Positions 44,890 through 53,930 of a DNA stretch of 54,032 nt are shown here, one piece after another (the first letter of the stretch is position 1; every line of letters begins with the position of its first letter). The stretch is from Nitrospinaceae bacterium (GTDB taxonomy: Bacteria > Nitrospinota > Nitrospinia > Nitrospinales > Nitrospinaceae). The stretch lies in NCBI GenBank assembly GCA_024644405.1, contig JAHELC010000013.1, positions 1 through 54,032 of the forward strand, written 5' to 3'. The position numbers and the translations under genes were made by a program. Under the pieces are notes generated by a model. That model searched no databases. It was not told the origin of the DNA and saw only the letters and a list, made by a program, of their open reading frames with translations.

Positions 44890-46194
44890 TTATTCCCATC
44901 CCGGAAGGTTGACGATAAACGTGGTGCCTTTACCTTTTTCGCTGGCGACATCGATGGTGCCCTGATGCGCCTTGACGATATTGTGAGCGATCGCCAGTCC
45001 CAATCCGGTGCCCTTGTCCTTGGTGCTGAAGAATGGGTTGAAAATATTTTCCTGGTCGGCGGACGAGATGCCCACGCCGGTATCGGAAATGGTGGTGGTG
45101 ATGAAATGGCGGTGATAGGTGGGGTTGTCCGGTGACTTGTTTTTCTCGATGCGCAGTTTCAGGTCGCCGCCTTCCGGCATGGCCTGCACCGCGTTGCGGA
45201 TGAAATTGAGAAACACCTGTTGCAGCAGTTCCTTGTCGCCCTGGGCCAGTGGTTCTCCTTTAGAATAATTGCACTGTATTGTAATGTTGTCGGGTTTTTG
45301 CAGATCGGTATTGGAATCTAAAATGCCGCGCAACAGGTCATTGATGTTGCATTGCTGGCGGGACGGTTCCGGCGATTTGGCGAACAGCAGCAGACTGGAG
45401 ATGATGCGGTCCATATTCTTGACGCCGGAGACGATGTGGTCCGCCAGTTTCATAGTTTCCGTATCGCCCTGGGAATCTTTTTTCAAGATCGAGGCGAACA
45501 GTTCGATGCTGCCGAGCGGGTTGCGGATTTCGTGGGCGATGCCGGCGGCCATTTCCCCCATGGCGCGCAGGCGGTCGTTGCGCTCGGCTTCTTCTTCCAG
45601 TTGTTTGAGTTCGGTGATGTCCTGCACGATGAGCACGGTGCCCAGCTGCGCGCCTGCCGGATCGTGCACCGGCGAGGCGGACACGCGGACTTTGATCCGC
45701 CGCCCCTGGGTATGTTTCAATTCTTCATCCTGAATGAGGTTGTCTTTCTGCGATTCTTTCAGGCGTTCCACCAGAGTCGGGAAGACCGGATACGGCACCG
45801 CTTGCGCCAGCGGCTGGTTCAGGCACTTTTCCGGGGACAGGTTCAGGATTGCACCTGCGGTTTGGCTGAGGGTGGTGATGGCCTGGTTTTCATCGACCAC
45901 GATCACGCCGCTGGTCAGGCTTTCCAGAATGTTGTGCAGGTAGTTTTTAACTTTCTCCTTTTCCTGGAGATTGCTTTCCAGTGCGATATTCTTCTGTTCC
46001 AGCTCCAAATTGAGATCTTTGATCCGTTCCTGCAGGGTTTCGTAGGATTTCTGCAGATGCTGGGTGGTTTCGTTGAAGGATTGAAACGCAGCCCTCAGAA
46101 CCTCCAACTCCTTTTGTTTTTTGTCTTCCTGGGTCGGGTCTTCCATAAATCCATCACGCGCACGGGTTTGCGGAAATTTTGTGCCTGTTTTCAT
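44890..46194 (-). CDS. cytoplasmic NtrB/FlrB-like PAS histidine kinase
   Basis: Soluble sensor kinase of 434 residues without membrane segments. A coiled coil lies at about 30-95, a PAS domain at about 85-205 (NILESLTSGVIVVDENQAITTLSQ) and the phosphoacceptor His221 in IAHEIRNPLGSIELFA, followed by an ATPase domain (NFIRNAVQAMP, DTGVGIS, GTGLGLAIAHN). Cytoplasmic localisation with PAS is shared by flagellar FlgS and FlrB, which sense basal-body assembly. Its start codon is uncertain; a second ATG 16 codons in is possible. It lies 9 bases after the AMIN-TPR gene. Confidence 0.9.
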   Translation of the reverse strand: MKTGTKFPQTRARDGFMEDPTQEDKKQKELEVLRAAFQSFNETTQHLQKSYETLQERIKDLNLELEQKNIALESNLQEKEKVKNYLHNILESLTSGVIVVDENQAITTLSQTAGAILNLSPEKCLNQPLAQAVPYPVFPTLVERLKESQKDNLIQDEELKHTQGRRIKVRVSASPVHDPAGAQLGTVLIVQDITELKQLEEEAERNDRLRAMGEMAAGIAHEIRNPLGSIELFASILKKDSQGDTETMKLADHIVSGVKNMDRIISSLLLFAKSPEPSRQQCNINDLLRGILDSNTDLQKPDNITIQCNYSKGEPLAQGDKELLQQVFLNFIRNAVQAMPEGGDLKLRIEKNKSPDNPTYHRHFITTTISDTGVGISSADQENIFNPFFSTKDKGTGLGLAIAHNIVKAHQGTIDVASEKGKGTTFIVNLPGWE

Positions 46195-46203
46195 TATAGA
46201 AGA

Positions 46204-48732
46204 TTATAGAAGTTCTTTTAACCGTTTTTCCCAGTCGATCACTTTCAGGTGGGATTGAGCGGCCTTTTGCAGAAGATCGTCCCGGCTTTCCGCCACCAGG
46301 ATTTTCAGTTCGGACTCGGCTTGATCTTTTTTCTGGAGACGGTCCAGGTTGCCGATGATCAGGTAATCCGCCCAGTTTCTGAGGCGGTGATCGGGGAACA
46401 GTTTTCTTCCCGCCATGAGTGCGTCCAGTGACTTCTCGGTCTGACCCCGCATATACAGGGTCATGCCCAGTTTATAGTAGGCGCTTTGCACATACTCCGG
46501 GGGATTACGGATAGTCCGGTCGTAGCTGTCGATGGCTTTGCGGTAGGCGCGGGCGGCGTTGCGCACATCTTCCCGGGCGAACCAGGTTTCCGCCATCAGG
46601 TAATGAATTTTAGCGGCTTCCACATTTTTGGATTCCAGCAGTTGATTGAAAATTTCAATGGACCGGTCGTATTGCTTTTGTCCGAGAAAAGCGCGGGCCA
46701 GAATGATTTTGGCCTCCGGCAGGCGCGGGCTGTCTTTATAAGTATTGACAAACGTTTGAGCGACGCGCTCGGCTTCCTTGAACCGGTTTTCGTTGAGATG
46801 TATTTCCCCCAGGCCCAGGAACAGGCGGTCGGTGAAGGCGCCGTTGACATCGGCGAACTTGACCTTTTCGAAAAACTTGAGAGCTTCCGAGTTCAGGCCG
46901 ATGGCCTTGTAGCTTTCTCCAATCTGCAATTGCGTTTGAACGCGGCTCAACTCACCGATTCCCAGGTTCAGATAATCAGCGTAGGCGTAGAGCACCGGCA
47001 GGTGGCCGTTTTGCTTGGCGTACTGATCGATCAGTTGCACCATCGACAACTGCAGATATTTTTTGGCCCAACGGTGGAATTTGGAGTCGGCCTCGAAAGG
47101 CAGCAGCCGTTTGAACTGCTCGATCGCCTCCAGGTAGCGTTGCTCCCGGTAATAGGCTGATCCCCGGCTGAACGTGGCTTCCGCCAGAATATCCGTCGAT
47201 TGTGGATTTTGAGCCACCGCCTCATAGGTGCGGTACGGATGGTAATAAGGAGACACATCGAACACCAGGTCCTTGACCGGCAGGGCCGGGAACCGGATGC
47301 CGACATCGGCCAGGCGGATTTGAGCGAATTGCGATTCCGCGCTGTCGGGATTGATGCCGGTCGATTTGTTGAATACCGTCAGCGCGGCCATGCCGTTGTT
47401 TTCCAGAAGATACGTGTCGCCAATGCGGTTCAATCCCCGGTGTGCGTTGGAAGATTCCGGTGCCAGGTTGACCAGATTGAAATAAAACCGCCGCGCCTGC
47501 GCGTATTGTTTCCGGTTGAAATGAATTTCACCGATGGTGAAATTTACTTCCGGTTGTTCGTTCAATTCGTCGGGCCAGCGTTTGATAACATCCTCGTAAA
47601 TTTTTAACGCTTTTTTATTATTCCCTGCTTCGTAATAACGTTGCGCAATCCGGAAGAGTCCTGTTTTGGCGTCCGCGTTTTGCGGAGACTTCCGGAGCAG
47701 GACCTGAAACGTTTCGTAGGCTTCCTCCAGCTTGTCTTCCTCGATGAGCATGAGTCCCAGGCCGGCCTCCCGCGCGGTATTGTAGCGGCTCGATTTATCT
47801 TTCTGCGTTCCTTTGGCATACATGGTTCGGGCTTCCAGCGTGTAATCCATGTCCTCGTAAATGGAAGCGGTTTTGAACAGGGCGTGATCGTAAAATTGCG
47901 AATCGGGATAAGTCCGCATGGCGTATTGGTATGCGGCCAGGGCTTCTTCGTAATTGGGATAGGGATCCTGTTTCGCCAGGTTGTAATGTGCCTCGGCGAT
48001 CATGTAGGCGACGTTCTGGAGAAAGGGGCTTTCCCGGTATTTCTGCTGGAATCGCTGAAACGCATTCAGCGCATCCACGTAGTTTTTATTCTGGAACAGT
48101 TTCAGCGCCTTTTGATAATCTTTTCGGCCGCTTTTAAGCTTTTGTTCCGAGTCGGCCTGAAGGAGGTTCTCGATTTTTTTTCGAGTCGAGCGCGGGGTAG
48201 ATGTTGAAGACCTTGTTGTTTGTTGTTTCTTTTTGCGGGCAACCTGCTTGGTAGTCATTTCCTGGGAATTCACAGCCTGCTCGTTATCTTTACGGGAGGC
48301 TTGCCGGGTCGTCACGCTTTTCGGTTTCAAGTCGATGACGATTTGTTCGGGTTGGTGCTTCACGTAATGCACCAGGCGTGTGTCCTTGCCTTTCAATCGT
48401 AAGGTGAACTTAACGTTTTTCTTGATTTCCTGAACCTGGATTTCACTGAGATGCTTGTCCCTGAAAGCGATTGACTGCACTTTGGGTTTCAGGCTGGCGT
48501 TTCGAATCCATACCACCACTTTTTGATCGGCGTAATTGGTGAGGACCCGGTACGGGGCATCCTGGTTCAGCTGAATAATGATCCGGGTGGATTGCGGGTG
48601 ACTGCCGAGACGGTAGTCCTCCACCTGCGTGATGGTTTCCCGGCTTTCCACTGCCGACTGGGGAGTGAACAGAATCGCCAGCCCGAGGCCTGCCAACCCC
48701 AAGAGAAAACGGATGATATGTCGATGCGTCAT
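46204..48732 (-). CDS. exported AMIN-domain and TPR-repeat protein
   Basis: Large periplasmic protein of 842 residues. Signal peptide MTHRHIIRFLLGLAGLGLAILF, then an AMIN domain at about 30-140 (STRIIIQLNQDAPYRVLT, VVVWIRNASLKPKV, FRDKHLSEIQVQEI). AMIN modules bind peptidoglycan or outer-membrane targets. A basic linker follows, then at least 15 TPR-like helical pairs to the end (for example ALNAFQRFQQKY, AAKIHYLMAETWF). I prefer the ATG at 48732: AGGAA precedes it, the signal peptide starts there, and the sigma-54 promoter at 48772-48787 lies upstream. It is the first gene of the operon with the kinase and regulator. It resembles motor-associated TPR proteins such as PflA only in layout. Confidence 0.85.
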   Translation of the reverse strand: MTHRHIIRFLLGLAGLGLAILFTPQSAVESRETITQVEDYRLGSHPQSTRIIIQLNQDAPYRVLTNYADQKVVVWIRNASLKPKVQSIAFRDKHLSEIQVQEIKKNVKFTLRLKGKDTRLVHYVKHQPEQIVIDLKPKSVTTRQASRKDNEQAVNSQEMTTKQVARKKKQQTTRSSTSTPRSTRKKIENLLQADSEQKLKSGRKDYQKALKLFQNKNYVDALNAFQRFQQKYRESPFLQNVAYMIAEAHYNLAKQDPYPNYEEALAAYQYAMRTYPDSQFYDHALFKTASIYEDMDYTLEARTMYAKGTQKDKSSRYNTAREAGLGLMLIEEDKLEEAYETFQVLLRKSPQNADAKTGLFRIAQRYYEAGNNKKALKIYEDVIKRWPDELNEQPEVNFTIGEIHFNRKQYAQARRFYFNLVNLAPESSNAHRGLNRIGDTYLLENNGMAALTVFNKSTGINPDSAESQFAQIRLADVGIRFPALPVKDLVFDVSPYYHPYRTYEAVAQNPQSTDILAEATFSRGSAYYREQRYLEAIEQFKRLLPFEADSKFHRWAKKYLQLSMVQLIDQYAKQNGHLPVLYAYADYLNLGIGELSRVQTQLQIGESYKAIGLNSEALKFFEKVKFADVNGAFTDRLFLGLGEIHLNENRFKEAERVAQTFVNTYKDSPRLPEAKIILARAFLGQKQYDRSIEIFNQLLESKNVEAAKIHYLMAETWFAREDVRNAARAYRKAIDSYDRTIRNPPEYVQSAYYKLGMTLYMRGQTEKSLDALMAGRKLFPDHRLRNWADYLIIGNLDRLQKKDQAESELKILVAESRDDLLQKAAQSHLKVIDWEKRLKELL

Positions 48733-48771
48733 CAGGAAATTCCTGTAGATGAATTCAATTGTTAATAGAAT

Positions 48772-48787
48772 AGCAAATTTGATACCA
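48772..48787 (-). promoter_or_regulatory. sigma-54 promoter of the AMIN-TPR / kinase / regulator operon
   Basis: The minus-strand sequence TGGTATCAAATTTGCT has the GG and GC at the required spacing and ends TTGCT. Transcription would begin near 48761, about 29 bases before the ATG at 48732. It is the twin of the site at 43262-43277, differing only in the interior bases, so both operons probably respond to one activator. Confidence 0.82.
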
Positions 48788-48966
48788 ATCAGGTGCAGGG
48801 GGTGCAGGCGGAAGCGAAGGATAGATAGCAAGTCCTTTGTTTGATTGTGTTTCAAGACAAGGCCGGGCCGTATGGAGATTTGGCTTTTAGGGATGCGCCG
48901 TTCACCAAACTCGACACCCGAGCGGCTTCAGTCAAGGAATTGACATTGTGTGACTGGGATGTTTAA

Positions 48967-50901
48967 TCAGGAGGGTTCCTGGTCCAGGCGGTCAGCCAGT
49001 TCGCGGATTTTCTGGGAGATGTGAACGGGGTAAGGCGGTGCGGGGTTGAGGGAACGCAAGGCTTCCGGTAATTGGTCCAGTTGCCGGGCGCCATGCGTAC
49101 GCCCTTGCTCTAGAGGCGCAGGAGGACTCAATCGTTTGCCCTGCCGCATGCAGGGTTTTAGTAGAGGTTCGCCGGGGAGTGATTCATTTTCCAGTGCCAG
49201 ATGATCTTCCTGCATTTTGCCCTGAGCGTCGAACGTTCTGAAAATCTGTTTTTTGCCGGGCCAGGTGGCTTTACCCTCGGAGCGTTTGCGTCGCGGTTTC
49301 CCGTCATATTCCTGCATTTTGTAAACGCATTCCAGGGTGGGGGCATCTTCGGAAACCGCGAGGCGGGTGCCGATGCCGAAGCCGTCGATCGGCGCCTGCT
49401 GGGCAATCAATTGTTCGAGCGCGTATTCATCGAGATTGCCGCTGGCGAAGATCTTCGTGTCGTGCAATCCCCCTTCATCCAGGATGGATCGCACTTGTTT
49501 CGCCAGTTGCAGCAAATCACCGCTGTCCAGCCGCACGCCGTGGATCGCGATGCCTTCCTTTTTGAGATCGCGGGCCAGCGCCACTACTTTGTGAGCGGCT
49601 TGCAGGGTGTCATAGGTGTCGAGAAGAAAAACCGTGTTGTCGGGCCAGGAGTGCGCGAAATCCTTGAAGGCGGCGGCTTCGTCGTGGTGCGCCTGTATGT
49701 AGGAATGCGCCATGGTGCCGAACACCGGGACGCCAAAATAAGGTTCGGCAGGAACGGTAGCCGAACCGTTAAACCCTGCGAGGTAGCTGGCGCGCGCGAC
49801 GAACAAACCCGCTTCTGCTCCATGCGCCCGGCGCAGACCGAAATCCAACAGCGTTTTACCGGGAGCGGTCAACACCATGCGTGCCGCTTTCGAGGCCGCC
49901 ATGGTTTGCATCTGCAGAATGTTGATGATGCGAGTTTCCGCCAGTTGCGCCTGCGGCAGGGGGGCGGTAATTCTCAACACCGGTTCATTTGCGAAAAAGA
50001 GGGTGCCTTCCGGTAAAGCGTCGACATCTCCGGTGAACCGGAAATCCTTGAGGGCATCCACAAAATCCGCGGGGAACCTGCCGGAGCTTATCAGCCAATC
50101 CCGTTCCTGCTGGGTGAAACGGAGGGTTTCCAGATATTCCAGAACCTGCTCCAGTCCGGCGGCCATTAAAAAATTACGTTGGGCGGGTAGATGACGGATA
50201 TAAAACTCGAAGATAGCGGTTTGGTTCATGTCCCGGTCGTGATAGGCCTTGAGCATCGCCAACTGATACAGGTCGGTCAGCACGGCGGGAGTTCTGGGTG
50301 GAGTGAGGCCCACGGACTCAACGGTAGCGGGCTGACAGCCCAGCTCCAGCATTTCCTCAATCGCCCTGGGGCCGTCTTCGGGTTGCACATTGACCGCACG
50401 GATGGCGTCTTCCAACAGGACCACTGAGTATTTGAGGCGGACCGCGTCACGTACGGAGTTGAGCACACAGTAATCCGTCGCCAGCCCGCCGACGAACAGA
50501 CGTTTGACACCGGATTTTTTCAGACGCTGATCGAGATCGGTATTTTCAAATGCGGAATAAGCATCGCTTTCCGGCTCGGTGGCTTTGCTGATGATAACGG
50601 CCTCGCTGAGATTCAGGCCGGAAGCAAATTGCGCTCCGTGGGTTTCCATGACGCAATGGGGTGGCCACGGACCCCCCTGTTCTACAAACGAACAATGGTT
50701 GGCGGGGTGCCAGTCCCGGCTCGCGAAAATCGGCAGGTGGCGTGTGCGGAAAGCGGCGGCATAGCGATTGAGTGCCGGGACGACGTCGTCTCCCGAAGGG
50801 ACCGCCAGACTGCCTCCGGGAAGAAAATCGTTTTGGGCATCGACGATCAACAAGGCGTCGCCCCGCCCGGGGGTCCAATCCTGTGTTCCTGCAGTGGTCA
50901 T
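48967..50901 (-). CDS. nicotinamidase-nicotinate phosphoribosyltransferase fusion
   Basis: A 644-residue bifunctional enzyme for NAD salvage. Residues 1-200 are a PncA-type nicotinamidase. The Asp21-Lys106-Cys145 triad is intact (LLIVDAQNDF, ISKATEP, ATDYCVLNS) and D63, H65 and H82 form the metal site. Residues about 205-610 are a PncB-type nicotinate phosphoribosyltransferase (LTDLYQLAMLKAYHDRDMNQTAIFEFYIR, HGVRLDSGDLLQLA, GIGTRLAVSEDAP). Together they turn nicotinamide into nicotinate mononucleotide. The C-terminus is long and Pro/Arg-rich, as in many PncB proteins. It is a single-gene unit on the minus strand. Confidence 0.93.
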   Translation of the reverse strand: MTTAGTQDWTPGRGDALLIVDAQNDFLPGGSLAVPSGDDVVPALNRYAAAFRTRHLPIFASRDWHPANHCSFVEQGGPWPPHCVMETHGAQFASGLNLSEAVIISKATEPESDAYSAFENTDLDQRLKKSGVKRLFVGGLATDYCVLNSVRDAVRLKYSVVLLEDAIRAVNVQPEDGPRAIEEMLELGCQPATVESVGLTPPRTPAVLTDLYQLAMLKAYHDRDMNQTAIFEFYIRHLPAQRNFLMAAGLEQVLEYLETLRFTQQERDWLISSGRFPADFVDALKDFRFTGDVDALPEGTLFFANEPVLRITAPLPQAQLAETRIINILQMQTMAASKAARMVLTAPGKTLLDFGLRRAHGAEAGLFVARASYLAGFNGSATVPAEPYFGVPVFGTMAHSYIQAHHDEAAAFKDFAHSWPDNTVFLLDTYDTLQAAHKVVALARDLKKEGIAIHGVRLDSGDLLQLAKQVRSILDEGGLHDTKIFASGNLDEYALEQLIAQQAPIDGFGIGTRLAVSEDAPTLECVYKMQEYDGKPRRKRSEGKATWPGKKQIFRTFDAQGKMQEDHLALENESLPGEPLLKPCMRQGKRLSPPAPLEQGRTHGARQLDQLPEALRSLNPAPPYPVHISQKIRELADRLDQEPS

Positions 50902-50976
50902 ACGCGGGTCCTCGTTCCCTGGTGCCCTGGGAACATTCCTGGAGAGTGAAGGAGGACTGGGTATTATACCCCGGGT

Positions 50977-51984
50977 TTATATCTCGGGGCCCATATACTG
51001 GATAAAGTTGTCGAGAATTTTTGTATCGAACTCGTCGGACATCTGCTTTTTCATGAGGATCAGAGTGTCGAAAGGGCTCATGGCCTTTTTATAAGAGCGG
51101 CGGGTGGTGAGGGCGTCGTAGACATCCATAACTTTGCAGATGCGCGCGAAGTAGGAAATTTCATCCCCGACGATACCCCGGGGATAGCCACCTCCCTTGT
51201 ATTTTTCATGATGCTGGGTGGCCATGTCGATTACCGAATTGTTATAACAACTCATTTCGTTAAGAATCTCTCCGCCGAGAGGCGCGTGGTCTTTGACGAT
51301 ATCAAATTCCTGGGGGGTCAACAGGCCCTTTTTGTTGAGTATGTTGTTGGAGATTTTAGATTTGCCCACGTCATGGAGCATGCCTCCGAGTCCCAGCATT
51401 CGAACTTCGTCGTGATTCATCCTGATTTTGACGCCATAGGTCATGCAGTACAATCCAACATTTACGCTGTGGGTATAAGTGTAATAATCCTTGTTGGTGA
51501 TTTTGGAGATGCCGTAAAAGCCAACGTCATAATCCTGAAAACACTCCTCCATGATTTCCATCACTTCATCTGAAGTGCGAAGCACTTTTTCCGAAGCGTT
51601 GTTTTCGAAAAATTCCTTCATGATGTTTTTGGAAACGTCGTAAACCTTCCTGGCTTTTTTCTGGAAGGAAATTTTCGGATTCGACACAATTTTGCGAAGT
51701 GTGCTGGTGGCATGGCGATAGTATTTGAAGAGATCGTTTTCATGGATATAAAAATCCTCCAAGGGGTCACCCGATTCCAGCAGGCGCAATACTTTTTCGT
51801 GGTGCTCGGGTTTGGAGGTGGCGAAACGGACAAATTTTATGGTGCCATAACTGCGGGTTTTATAGAAAACATCAAAATGTTCTTCCCCGTTGTTGTTCAG
51901 GAACTCAAGATTGATCTTTCGATAGCTGGTATCAGTGGTCATCTGTTCAGTATTGATTTTAATGAAGTTATAAATAGCGTACAT
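50977..51984 (-). CDS. HD-GYP domain phosphodiesterase
   Basis: Soluble protein of 335 residues. The N-terminal 110 residues carry a PilZ-like or unclassified beta-rich region (INLEFLNNNGEEHFDVFYKTRSYG). The HD-GYP domain at about 150-330 has the metal residues in MLHDVGKSKIS, then HHEKYKGGGYP and VMDVYDALTTRRSY. The canonical HxxRxDGxGYP is varied to GGGYP. It probably degrades c-di-GMP. Start: I use the ATG at 51984, though one 14 codons later is also possible; the frame continues upstream to a TTG. Stop lies 75 bases from the NAD salvage gene. Confidence 0.88.
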   Translation of the reverse strand: MYAIYNFIKINTEQMTTDTSYRKINLEFLNNNGEEHFDVFYKTRSYGTIKFVRFATSKPEHHEKVLRLLESGDPLEDFYIHENDLFKYYRHATSTLRKIVSNPKISFQKKARKVYDVSKNIMKEFFENNASEKVLRTSDEVMEIMEECFQDYDVGFYGISKITNKDYYTYTHSVNVGLYCMTYGVKIRMNHDEVRMLGLGGMLHDVGKSKISNNILNKKGLLTPQEFDIVKDHAPLGGEILNEMSCYNNSVIDMATQHHEKYKGGGYPRGIVGDEISYFARICKVMDVYDALTTRRSYKKAMSPFDTLILMKKQMSDEFDTKILDNFIQYMGPEI

Positions 51985-52070
51985 GCCTTGTATAAATAGT
52001 CTAAAGGAATTTGCACGATTGCGAAACCCAAAAAAAAAGCCCAAAAACTGTTCAAAAATCGGAAGTCAGA

Positions 52071-53930
52071 TTATCGTTGGGAAAAGGCCCGGGGAGAGGC
52101 AAGCATGAAATGAACGATGGAGCGTGCGCATCCCAGCAGGTCTACCATGGAAAGGCTCTCTCCCGGTTCGTGCATCCGGCAATCGGGGTCGTAAGCTCCG
52201 AGGCAGAGCGGAGGGATGTTCCCCAGGGCGTCCATCAGTTTGGCGACGAAGGGGATGGAACCTCCGCACCCGTACAGACAAGGTTCATGGCCGTAACCGG
52301 CGTTTAGGGATTCCAGCATTAAAGTAAACGCCGGATGGTCGATGCCGGTCATCCAGGGCGGCCCGCCTTTGTCTTCTTCCAGTTCCAGGGTAAATCCGGC
52401 GGGAACGTTTTTAAGTAGATGATGTTTTAAATGTTCATTGGCCGTGGTTTCCTGATGGCCTGGCGCCAGTCGGATTTCGACCAGTGCCCGGGCGGAGGGG
52501 TCATTGAAGGTTCGCGCCGATCCGTCGTGTTCCACATGCAAAGCATCTAGGGAGATCTTCCGTATACCTCCGCCGGATTCAAAAAACGTCTGCCAGCCGG
52601 AAACGGCCAGCCGGCCGTCCCACCCGATCAGGCGGTCCACCATGTGCGCCAGTTGCAGTTCGGGAACGGGAAACGGGCCGCCGAACATACCCGAATGCGG
52701 ATCCTTGTCCGCCGATTGCAGAATGAGTTCCACGGTGAGGTTTTCGGAAGATTCCAGTTCTCTCAGTCGGATCCTTAATCCAAAATGGTTATAAGCCTTG
52801 AATGTTTCTTCCAGCCACCGGGTAAAACCCTCCCGATTTGTCAACCCTTCGGTATGAAAGTGAAAACGGGCACCGGCGATGCCGAAAACCACGCCGCCTG
52901 CGACGCGATGCCCCGGACGGACATTGGCGTAGGAGGTCCGTAATTCCGCTTCAATAATGGCCACCTTGCTGGACGGAACGGTCAGTAGAGTTTCGTGCAG
53001 TAATCCAGCCTGTGCACACAAGGCTTCGAGAGTCGTTGGGATTTTTTCATAACCCTGCCGTTCTTCCTGGGTGATGGGTGCATCCCCCTTGGCGATGTTC
53101 GTTACGGCGAGGGAATGGTCCTCGTGGATCAATGTGGCCAGCACTTTGTACAACGCGGTTTGCTCATCGACTGCCGGATGAGATTCGGTGGCTCTCATGT
53201 GGGCGTTTATTTGAATGACGCCTCTCAGCGACGTGGTCAGGCCGGGAATACCCGTGTCCGGATTGGTGACGTCGGTGATAATGACGCAATCTGAAGTTTC
53301 GAAGAATTTCTTGTTTTGTAAAATCTGCGGGATTAACGTGTGCGATCCCGATTCTTCTTCGGTCTCGAAGATGACCTTGATGTTGCAGGGCAGTTGTTCC
53401 AGAAGACCGGGCTCCGGGTTCTTCGCATCAAATCCGATCGATCGCAACATTGCATCGACCGCCATGCCGATCGCCACCACGCCGCTCAAATCATCCGCCG
53501 CCCCTCTGCCATACGCTCGGGTCCCCTCTATGTTCCACCGAAGTTCTGTCGGGGGGTGCCCGTCCCATTTTTCGAAACGCTCGTTATCCATGTAAGGTTG
53601 TTTGTCGAGGTGAGCGTACATCAGCAGGGTTGGTTTGTTTTTCCCGGCAACGATCTCCGCCATCAGGATGGGAGTGGACCGTTCCGGTCCGGGGGGCGGG
53701 ACGTTGATGTGGATCATGGGGAATCCGATGCTTTGCAGATACTCTTCGGCAATTTCCAGGATTTCTTTCATATCGGTCGGCGTGGTGCGGTCGCCTTCAA
53801 ATTCATTGACGTTGAAACTGCGGCTGTCGATGCGCACCATTTCCTTCATGATGCCCATGTGCCGCTTCACCAGCTCCGATCCCATTTGGAGGGTGTTACG
53901 GGCACGTTCGTCCCACTCTATCAGATTCAT
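52071..53930 (-). CDS. M20 family metallopeptidase
   Basis: Zinc dipeptidase or aminoacylase-like enzyme of 619 residues, cytoplasmic. Metal ligands: His in LMYAHLDKQP (with the catalytic Asp), Asp in GRGAADDLSG, the catalytic Glu and metal-binding Glu in FETEEESGSH, and Asp in VIITDVTN. The lid or dimerisation domain lies in the middle, and the closing His is in GCGGSIPFV-type context near the end. At over 600 residues it is longer than the 450-residue PepV/CNDP-like members. Start at 53930 follows AGGA; an ATG nine bases earlier lacks room for a ribosome site. Substrate unknown. Confidence 0.88.
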   Translation of the reverse strand: MNLIEWDERARNTLQMGSELVKRHMGIMKEMVRIDSRSFNVNEFEGDRTTPTDMKEILEIAEEYLQSIGFPMIHINVPPPGPERSTPILMAEIVAGKNKPTLLMYAHLDKQPYMDNERFEKWDGHPPTELRWNIEGTRAYGRGAADDLSGVVAIGMAVDAMLRSIGFDAKNPEPGLLEQLPCNIKVIFETEEESGSHTLIPQILQNKKFFETSDCVIITDVTNPDTGIPGLTTSLRGVIQINAHMRATESHPAVDEQTALYKVLATLIHEDHSLAVTNIAKGDAPITQEERQGYEKIPTTLEALCAQAGLLHETLLTVPSSKVAIIEAELRTSYANVRPGHRVAGGVVFGIAGARFHFHTEGLTNREGFTRWLEETFKAYNHFGLRIRLRELESSENLTVELILQSADKDPHSGMFGGPFPVPELQLAHMVDRLIGWDGRLAVSGWQTFFESGGGIRKISLDALHVEHDGSARTFNDPSARALVEIRLAPGHQETTANEHLKHHLLKNVPAGFTLELEEDKGGPPWMTGIDHPAFTLMLESLNAGYGHEPCLYGCGGSIPFVAKLMDALGNIPPLCLGAYDPDCRMHEPGESLSMVDLLGCARSIVHFMLASPRAFSQR

